Made by a program: the position numbers and the translations under genes. The notes beneath the pieces were generated by a model. It saw nothing but the letters and a program-made list of their open reading frames with translations. It did no database searches and had not been told where the DNA came from. A stretch of DNA of 64,000 nt from Anodontia alba (taxonomy: Eukaryota > Mollusca > Bivalvia > Lucinida > Lucinidae), in assembly GCA_964016985.1 (NCBI GenBank), contig OZ024827.1, positions 54,354,684 through 54,418,683 on the forward strand, written 5' to 3'. The first letter of the stretch is position 1, and each line of letters begins with the position of its first letter. Positions 56,866-64,000 of the stretch are shown here, piece by piece.

Positions 56866-56960
56866 GCACATTATCTATAGGTTAATGTATTACGAAGTTA
56901 AAATGAACTTTTTTAAAAGTAAAACGTATTTTAACGTGTAATATTTAACCTATAGATAAT
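56866..56960. repeat. Internal complementary region (ICR) of DIRS-like copy 1
   Basis: gcacattatctatagg, tattacgaagttaaaatga (inverse of the left outer end) runs directly into ttttttaaaagtaaaacg, tttaacctatagataat (inverse of the right outer end). In DIRS elements this region guides circularisation of the cDNA. Confidence 0.75.
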
Positions 56961-57009
56961 CAATTATCTCCGTCCTCCCACCCTCGCTTATCTCTCCTAA
57001 TTGTGTCTA

Positions 57010-57204
57010 TTGTTTTACACATAAAAGAAACTGACATGTGATCAATTGAGCGGGAAGAGTTACGTCACACAGGTAACTGCCTAAGGGACCTTCTGGTTTA
57101 AGACTTTAATTGACGACTGAAAGGTGAAAATAGAAGAGAATAGCACATTATCTATAGGTTAAGTATTACTCGTTAAAATACGTTTTACTTTTAAAAAAAT
57201 TCAT
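57010..57204 (-). repeat. Right inverted terminal repeat of DIRS-like copy 1
   Basis: Inverse of 48984-49170 with outer extension: tgcctaagggaccttctgg, agcacattatctatagg, ttttacttttaaaaaaattcat. Confidence 0.85.
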
Positions 57205-57504
57205 TTTTACTTATATCATAAAGACTGATTGATTTCTCTGGTATATGGTGATAGTTATAGGGCTAAAGTTTTTATTTCGCTCAATCCCTGCACGTGTGCC
57301 TGACTTTTGAGATCAAGGGCTTCAGATTTTGTGTGATTGAATTCTTTCAATGTTATAACATATAGCATACAACTGCCATCTCCTGAGTCAAAGCTACATA
57401 CTTTGTGCTCTTTAAAAAGTGGCGGTAGCGCTGGTCATGGGTATACATGCCCCACTGGGCACTTTGTCTAGTTATCATATTTAATGATTTACTGCCATTT
57501 ATTG

Positions 57505-57740
57505 CAGGTCGGCAACATTCTTTCGTGGAGATTTGATCATTAAATATTTTCTCTGATCATTCTCTCCCTTCAGCTGATTCAAGAAGGGCAGTTGTCAGTT
57601 TCTGGCGAAAGAATGTGCACATTACTGGTTAACCGCTTAGAGGACTAAGCCTGCCCAGTAAAAGTGTGGTTAGGTGAACTGACCATGCTCGACATGACCC
57701 CATTGGGTTGACTGGGCCGTAAAACCTCAACACAAACAAA
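57505..57740 (+). mobile_element. SINE type I, 5'-truncated exactly after the tRNA head
   Basis: Starts caggtcggcaacattc, i.e. without A and B boxes, and has body and tail as in 48667-48962. Target duplications ctgccatttattg (57492-57504) and ctgccatttactg (57741-57753) flank it, so the truncation happened at insertion. Confidence 0.85.
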
Positions 57741-57753
57741 CTGCCATTTACTG

Positions 57754-59116
57754 AACATATATAACTAGTTCACACTTATGCTGAATAAAGTCCTGTGGGG
57801 AGGGGGAAGAAACGGACCAGGGGGAGAAGAAACGGACCGGGGGGAGAACCGGCCTGTTACACTGGAATCAGGGCCAAGGGCTCATAACATTTGGAGTTTA
57901 ATCTTGTGATAGGTTTTACAATTTATCATAAACAAAAAGTTTTCGATACAGATTTTTCAGGAACTATAAAAGCTGTTAAGTTGTAGTATGTATACTGGAA
58001 TCAGGGACAAGGGCCCATAACTTTTGGAGTTAAATCCTGTGATAGGTTTTACAATTTGCCAGAAAAGGAAAAATTGATAGGTTTTACAATTTACCGTCAA
58101 CGAAAATTTTTTGTTATAGATTTCTCAGGAACTATGAAAGCTGTAAAGTTGAAACATGGTACACACATGGGCAGTGGGCTGAAGTATCTTGTATACCAGA
58201 ATCAGGGCCAAGGGCCTTTAATTCTTAGAGTTACATCCCTTGATGGGTTTTACAATTTTGCCTTCAATGAAAATGTTTTGTCACACTTTTCTCAAGAACT
58301 GTAAAGGTTACAAAGTTGAAACCTTTTACACAAATGGACAGTGGGCTGATGTATTGTGTATACCAGAATCAGGGCCAAGAGCCCATACCTCATAGTCAAA
58401 TCCCTTGATAGGTTTTACAATTTGCCATAAATGAGAAATTTTCATTATAGATTTCTCAGGAGCTATGAAAGCTGTTAAGTTGAAACTTGGTACACAGATG
58501 GACATTGGGCTGTTGTATTATGTATACCAGAATCAGGGCTGAGAGCCTATATGCTTTGGAGTTACATCCCTTGATAGGTTTTACAAATTTTTATTGATGA
58601 AAAATTTTTGTCGCACTTTTCTCAAGAACTGTAAGGGTAACAAAGTTGAATCCTGCCGGCCTCGGCGGCTCAGTTGGATGCGTTGTCCGACTGGAGACCA
58701 GGAGGTCGTGGGTTCAACCCTCGCCGAGGTCGGCAACATTCTTTTGTGGAGATTGATAATAAAATATTTTCTTCGGTCATTCTCTCCCTTCCAATGATTC
58801 AAGAAGGGCAGTTGTCAGTTTCTGGCGAAAGAATGTGCACAATACTGGTTAACCGCTTTGAGGACTAAGCCTGCCCAGTAAACGTGTGGTTAGGTAAACT
58901 GACCGCACTCAACATGACCCCATTGGTTTGACTGAGCCGTAAACCTCAACACAAACAAAAAAAGTTGAATCCTGGTACACACATGGAGATAGGGTTGATG
59001 TATCATGTATAATGGTATTAGGGCCAATGGTCTTAAATGTAGTTAAATCCTTTGATAGGTTTTATGTTGCCATGTTACCATGTACTACAGTGGTGTATCT
59101 GGTAAGCATGAATTAA
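57754..59116 (+). repeat. Tandem array, ~165-bp unit, with a SINE inside
   Basis: Units contain ggttttacaatttgcc, tttctcaggaactatgaaag, ttgaaac.tggtacacac and accagaatcagggccaag (near 57870, 58060, 58250, 58410, 58575, 58975). The type of core fits a HINE, but neither terminus is identified. Confidence 0.75.
58656..58960 (+). mobile_element. tRNA-derived SINE type I, complete copy
   Basis: Head ccggcctcggcggctcag and gggttcaaccct (B box), body and tail as at 48667. Perfect 14-bp target duplications aaagttgaatcctg at 58642-58655 and 58961-58974. Confidence 0.9.
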
Positions 59117-59300
59117 AAATTTTAACTGCACAATACATTAACCTATACATAATGTGCTATTCTATTCTGTATTTCAAACCTTCCACAGAAAAAAACGACA
59201 GTCTTAAATGAGTCTTAATCCAGAAGGTCCCTTAGGCAGTTACCTGTGTGACGTCACTCTTCCCGCTCTATCGATCATGTGTCAGTTTCTTTTCTGTGAA
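59117..59300 (+). repeat. Left inverted terminal repeat of DIRS-like copy 2
   Basis: Matches 48984-49170 with about 85-90% identity by eye, including ccagaaggtcccttaggcag and gtgtcagtttcttttctgtg. Confidence 0.8.
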
Positions 59301-59506
59301 CAAGAAAGTAAACAAAGGAACTTTTACCGGGTGAAAAAAATCTGTATTTTCTTTTTTATCTCCGATTTAATTTTCTTAATCCTTGTCTTTCTTATGTTCC
59401 TCTGTCATTTCTTCCACTGAATATCTTATTATCTTCTGTAAATCGTTTTTTTGATTTCTTGTTATTACTGATTGCTTGTCCATATCATACGTTTTCGCGA
59501 CTTTTC

Positions 59507-61478
59507 ATGAAGCTCATTTGCGGCAATTGTGGACATATTAAAGCACAGTGGGATAATCATCCAAGTTGTTTTTCATGTTCTTCTTTTGTTCCAGGTTGTC
59601 GACTTGTTCCACCTGTAGTCTCTGTCAGAGAAGATCTGGGTTCTTTCAGATAAGAGGCGTATTCATTCTGTAAGAAAATCAGTCATGAGAAAGAAGAAAC
59701 AGAACAAGGAAAGACAAGTTGTCGAATCAGATGCGTCTGAAGACAACTCTTTTCTAGATGGGAGCACCACCCCATGGCGCTATATTACTGGGGGTAAGAC
59801 CCATCAGGGTGGTGACTCTATGGGTGCTTCCAGCACCCAAAGTATGTCCACCAGGCACCGGTCACCGGGCACCAGTCAACCAGGCACTGGTCCACCAGGC
59901 ACCAGTCAACCAGGCACCGGTAAACCAGTCACAAGGCTGTTTATCACGGGTCAACTGGGCACCTGGCTACCAGGCACCTGTCAACCAGTCACTGGTCATC
60001 TGATACCAGGCACCAGTCATCAGTCACCGGTCATCCAGAAGTGATTACCAGGCACCGGGCACCAGTCACAAGGCAATGGGCATTTAATCACCAGGCACCA
60101 GTCACTGGTCAACCAGTCACTGGTCACCAGGCACCAGTCAGCTTACCAGGCACAGGTCATCAGGCATCAATCGATCCGCACTGAATATTCGGTGGCCAAT
60201 CAAACACACAGGAGTTCTGAGCATTCATCATCGAATGAGCCTCAGAACTCAACAACTTCAAAGAGAATATTATTACCACTGGAGCCAGACTTTAGTCAAA
60301 TGTGAGATCCAAATGTTGTCATCGATCGGCCTAGTAATACTTAGCAATCCACTGATAGGCATACATCTCAAACTAGATGAAGTAGGAGAGATCAGCCTAA
60401 AACAAAACACAAGTCTAAGAAGAGGAAAAGACATAGATCATCTTCTTCCTCCTCTTCTAGATCTTCCTCTTTGACTTCTCATAGGTGAAGTAAGCGATCA
60501 AAGAGGTCCAAACACTCACACAAGAGGAGAAGATGTTCTACATCAACTTCTTCCTTCTCCTCTTCAATTCATTCTATGAATGATTATGGTAGATATAAAA
60601 GAACAAGACAGTCGCCTCAGGTTGCAGACATACCGTCTATGCTGCAACCTGTTAGGACCATTGATTAGACACCTAACATACATTCTGACAATGTGTTGCA
60701 ACAAACATCAAAGGATACAGGCTCCGAATCGGAGGTGGAAATCTGGTCCATTGACAGGGCGATTAATGAAGTATTTAGACTGTAACTGCAGGAGTTGTGT
60801 CCGAAGCCTTAGGAGGAACACACTCCTGCTAAATCACCGTCAGGAATTGAGCATTTAATGGAGTCACTTGCTACTCCATTATTAGTTCTTCCACAGTCAA
60901 AACTAGTGGAAAATACTACAAAGTTTATACAGATTCTGAAAACTTTGGTAAAGACTGGCTAGGTCCTCAGAATTTAGTTTCGTTCATGGCTCCGATGAAA
61001 TATTACATAAGCCAAAATCAATATTTTCCTACAGAAAATCTTCTTAGCTAGCAGCCAGCGCTTCGTTATTGGATATATCTAGTAGAGGAAGATGTTCCGT
61101 CCCAGTTAAAAATTTAGGATTCTGGGAAAAGAGAGCTCGCAAATTAGTGGTGATTAATTAGCACGCCCATTTGTTCTCTTCAGCAGCTTATTTATGTCTC
61201 CAACAAGAGTCCATGTCAGTCAATGCCTTGTCCAGACTATTGGAAGCTGTGGCCAAATCTGTTAAACATGCGACAGCCATGTTAACTATTTTGGTCACAG
61301 AGTTGTTTCAGGCTAGACGTGATGCAGCTATAGCCACATCAAAATTATGGTTGGAAAATTCCAGTTATGAACTCCAGTCAATGCTAAGTCTTTGTTTGAT
61401 AACAAAATCAAGCAAGTAGCCAAAGCTGATTACAAAGCACAACAGCAGAGATTTCTGGCTTCTTCCTCAACCAATACT
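59507..61478 (+). pseudogene. DIRS-like gag-type ORF1, frameshifted
   Basis: ATG at 59507 starts MKLICGNCGHIKAQWDNH, then PSCFSCSS: a zinc-ribbon-like Cys/His set (C-x2-C...H-x2-C-x2-C) seen at the N-terminus of DIRS ORF1 proteins. It stops at 59653. Another frame (59685-60044) has PGTSQPGTG repeats. A further one has KKRKRHRSSSSSSS, Arg/Ser-rich and NLS-like (about 60413-60480). At 61171-61419, LSRLLEAVAKSVKHATAML and FQARRDAAIATSKLW form a helical stretch. So the reading frame changes at least three times. Product: probable RNA-binding particle protein. Confidence 0.6.
59835..60170 (+). repeat. Minisatellite in ORF1 (caccaggcaccagtc type, ~11-22 bp)
   Basis: Repeats of accaggcaccagtc, accaggcaccggt and aaccagtcactgg. 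In the frame 59685-60044 it encodes PGTS/PGTG repeats. The first copy has related repeats at 49685-49810. Confidence 0.85.
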
Positions 61479-63770
61479 AATGTACAACAACAAAAATCAC
61501 CTTATTCGGCTTCAGGAGCGTTCAAGAGACCTAGACAGCCGAGCAAGTTGTCCAGACCTAAACAGAGCTAGCTGTACAGGTCTAAAGTTCAGACTCAGTC
61601 CTTTACGTCCGTTACTAGAAAGGACTTTTCTAAGAGGAGCAGTAACACTAAACAGTTCCCCTCCTCTAAACATGCCTCGTCTTCCACAAAGATCTGAAAG
61701 CCAACCCTTTCCACTGCCTATCGTACCATGCCCAGATATTCCAGTGGGAGGACGATTGGCCCACTTTGTGGAACAATGGGGAGAATTAAAACACAACAAA
61801 TGGGTCCTCTCTTTCATTCGAGATGGTTTCAGGATACCATTCAGGTCAACTCCCCTTCTTTTGTCAGTTCCGATAAGTCTTGAGTCAATCTTCCTCCCTG
61901 TTATTACGAGAAGAAATAGTGGAACTTCTCCAGAGATGGGCAGTGGAAAGGTTACAAGTCCGGGAACTCCCATTTTTTTTCATTCCCGGCTATTTCTTGT
62001 CCCGAAAAAGAACGGAAAGTTACTTCCGGTAATAGATCTTTCTCTGCTAAAAAAGGTAAGAGAAAAGTCCAGGGAGTGCCACAATCACAAACCGCAGCCC
62101 TTCCCAGACCCCAAGAGGAAGAGGACACCGACAAATCTAAACAAGCACAAACCGAACAAACGTACGAAAAGCACTAAGATAAGCTCTCTCTTCCCCAAGC
62201 GAGGTAATCGCAATACTAAAAGGACTGAGAAACACAAGAACACAATGACACATGGAAAGACATACAACAAATCGCCTTGTAGAATAAACCACAAAGCAAC
62301 AAAGAGTTAGACTAACACGGGGACCACCGCCTTAGAACGGTCGGTAGAGCAAACCACCGGGGGGTTTAAAGCACTTTTACAGCTAGCTAACTTCACCCTG
62401 GGTCCCGATGCTACTCTTAATACAGAAATACATAAAAATTCGGTTTGCATAAAGGCTCCCAACTCAGTCGATGCATCAAAGCGAAAACAAAAATCAAATT
62501 AATCACTATAATAAACAAAGACGAGTACTCATGGCTAATTCTACTGTATACCAGAGTAAATCAGTACATAAGGAAACAACCATTCAAGATGGAGACAGTC
62601 AAGTCAGTACGACAATCGATATTGATCAACGACGGGGCTGTCTCCATAGACCTGACAGATGCTTACCTACATGTTCCGATTCATCCTCAATCCAGGAGGT
62701 ACCTTCGGTTCATGTTCCAAAGATCAGGTCTTCCATTTTACGGCCTTACTTTTTGGAATGTCCATAAGTCCGTGGATTTTCACCAAACTAATGGACATAA
62801 TAGCAGCGCACTTGTGTCAATGTGCCATCTTGTTATTTCTGTACCAAGACGATTTGCTTATAAGAGATCTAATTCGCAGCAGACTAGTATCTCACACAAT
62901 AAATTACCTTCAAACTGTGCAAAGTCTAGGGTTCATTCCAAATCTAAGAAGTCAGATTTGATACCAGCCCAGAAATACACGTTTATAGGGATGGAATTTC
63001 TGACATAACAAAACATAGTCAGGGTACCAGCAGACCGCATCAATTCTCTACTTCTGACTATCAAACTATTTCTTTCTCAGACTCAAGTTTCAGCATGAAC
63101 TTCCCTTTGTCTCTTGGGTAAACTCAGTGCACTTCGTTCTCCTAGGCAGGCTTCACTTATGACTGCTTCAAATGTGTCTCTTATCTGGAGACTGCACATT
63201 CTTCCTCTTGATCATCAGGTTTCGATCAACAGTATAGTTCGATTTCATTTGAAATGGTGGATGGACATCAATCGCTTCATTCAGGGAAAATCCATTCATG
63301 CTCCAGCTGCCAGTGCATTCCTTTTTACGGATGCCAGACATTATGGATGGGGAGCTCATCTCGAGCCGATGAGACTATCCTTTCATGGTCGCTGGTCAGA
63401 AGACCAATCCCAGCTCCATATCAATATTCTGGAAATAATGCCCATTTGTTTCGCACTGAAGAAAGCCATAAAATACATACACCACTCTTAAGTCATGTTT
63501 TCTACAGACAATACAACAGTGGTCTCCTATATCAACAAAGGAGGAACACATTCTCCCAACCTATGCGTGGAGGAATGGAAGATCCTCCATTGGTGTCTGG
63601 AACATGATATCATTATCAGAATTCATCATATTCCGGGCAAATTCAATATATTGGCAGACTGCCTTTCAAGACTGGACAGACCTCTCAAAACAGAATGGAC
63701 TTTGGAGCAATCGGTGGCGAATTACATTTTCCAAATGCTCAATTATCCCAATGTGGATTTGTTTGCGACA
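61479..63770 (+). pseudogene. DIRS-like reverse transcriptase and RNase H, frameshifted and split by a LINE fragment
   Basis: Domain order along the strand: VGGRLAHFVEQWGELK (61747), RLFLVPKKNGKLLPVIDLSLL, the LINE fragment, QYIRKQPFKMETVKSVRQS, SIDLTDAYLHVPIHPQSRRY (first catalytic Asp), YQDDLLIRD where YLDD is usual, then LGFIPNL. RNase H: FLFTDARHYGWGAH, NILEIMPICFAL, STDNTTVVSYINKGG, NILADCLSRL, so D-E-D-D are all there. Downstream, YPNVDLFAT is the conserved DIRS region after RNase H. The frames shift near 62760, 63000-63110 and 63490. DIRS reverse transcriptases copy RNA to a circular intermediate. Confidence 0.75.
62052..62556 (-). mobile_element. LINE 3' end, 5'-truncated, inside DIRS RT
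   Basis: Minus-strand copy of 36464-36967 (ctctggtatacagtagaatt ... ggacttttctcttacc). Flanked by TAAA at 62048-62051 and 62557-62560; removing the insert and one TAAA rejoins the RT frame. The 5' truncation lies next to ttta, shared with the target. Confidence 0.85.
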
Positions 63771-64000
63771 TGATTCAATCACAAACTCCCATTGTATGTT
63801 CCGGACAATCATGCCTTAGCGATAGACGCATTATCAATGAACTGGAATTTTCTTCATGCATATGCATTTCCATCAACAATTCTGATACCCTTTGTTCTAG
63901 CCAAGATATGTCAATCTAGGTGCAGAATAGTTCTTATTGCTCCTCTTTGGCCTCAATGTCCGTGGTTCTCAGAGGTGTTACAACTATTAGTATCAGCTCC

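Larger units (their letters stand above)
48984..57204. mobile_element. DIRS-like tyrosine-recombinase retrotransposon copy 1: ITRs and ICR intact, coding lost
   Basis: Inverted terminal repeats of ~180 bp (48984-49170 and 57010-57204). At 56866-56960 is an internal complementary region whose left half matches the inverse of the left end and whose right half the inverse of the right end, as in DIRS elements. Both ends carry TCAT and no target duplication flanks it. The left part shares sequence with 59117-59830 of the second copy. From 50640 to 56860 the DNA is AT-rich with no usable frame, so no RT or recombinase is left. HINE-D (53415-55225) and a SINE (49831-50050) lie inside. Net length about 6.2 kb. 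Confidence 0.75.
46520..57472 (+). mobile_element. HINE-like element, family C copy 2, split by a SINE and a DIRS-like element
   Basis: The 5' hairpin (46521-46553) is the same as at 18810, followed by a GTTC/GTCC microsatellite and core units (gtcaaagtttttgcgttaaag; ggtgaccttggggtcaaggtca). The core is longer than in copy 1. The SINE (48667-48962) and the 8.2 kb element (48984-57204) interrupt it. It resumes at 57205 and ends with aaagtggcggtagcgct, the hairpin and TTTGTCTAGT, as in copy 1. The true element is about 2.4 kb. Confidence 0.8.
59117..64000 (+). mobile_element. DIRS-like retrotransposon copy 2, coding but broken, runs off the window
   Basis: It begins with the same left ITR as copy 1 (tataatgtgctattctattc-type, ccagaaggtcccttaggcag). 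Then follow a zinc-binding N-terminal protein, a repeat- and Arg/Ser-rich gag-like region, a reverse transcriptase and RNase H in DIRS order. The tyrosine recombinase and right ITR would lie beyond 64000. A LINE 3' fragment (62052-62556) and several frameshifts break it. Confidence 0.8.

Overview
This is eukaryotic, repeat-dense DNA. No host gene, rRNA gene or true tRNA gene can be supported in the 64 kb. The repeat content points to a marine invertebrate, most likely a bivalve mollusc: many elements with a 5' hairpin, a GTCY-type microsatellite and a minisatellite core (like the pearl elements of oysters and the DINE/HINE group), tRNA-derived SINEs, a large Ty3/gypsy element and DIRS-like elements. 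The organism call is inference; nothing here fixes the species.

Layout. 1-7.4 kb: the tail of one hairpin element, a complete 2.0 kb copy (HINE-A, 1006-3033), pieces of a LINE reverse transcriptase that these insertions broke, and a ~145-bp tandem array. 7.4-12.2 kb: an AT-rich dispersed repeat split by a 4.0 kb element (HINE-B, 7986-11971) that carries about 25 copies of a 128-bp unit. 12.2-14.2 kb: another tandem array, split by a LINE remnant. 14.3-35.9 kb: a 21.6 kb TIR element with a TA target duplication, sitting in the ORF of a 5'-truncated retroelement (14161-14322, resuming at 35934). Inside it is a minus-strand gypsy retrotransposon (15650-33830; LTRs about 99% identical) with gag, protease, RT, RNase H and integrase, plus an extra ORF with two C2H2 zinc fingers where an envelope gene would be. 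The gypsy is itself split by HINE-C (18809-20549) and by a 3.4 kb element built of GTACC motifs (24659-28044), and the latter holds another LINE 3' end. 36-46.4 kb: LINE 3' end, HINE 3' ends, the second AT-rich repeat copy, a ~145-bp array split by a 4.0 kb TIR element (hAT-like at best), and a second HINE-A. 46.5-57.5 kb: a second HINE-C, split by a SINE and by an 8.2 kb DIRS-like element that shows inverted terminal repeats and an internal complementary region. 57.5-64 kb: SINEs in a tandem array, then a second, coding but broken DIRS-like element (gag-like region, RT, RNase H) that runs off the window.

The elements do not work together as a pathway; they form a nest. The order can be read from who interrupts whom: retroelement, then 21.6 kb TIR element, then gypsy, then HINE-C and the GTACC element, then a LINE 3' end. 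Several insertions have an empty-site comparison or a host reading frame inside the window, which fixes their ends to the base. The most useful observations are the T|T insertion without target duplication of the hairpin elements, the zinc-finger ORF of the gypsy, the complete DIRS terminal architecture, and the 9/11-bp phased GTACC arrays.
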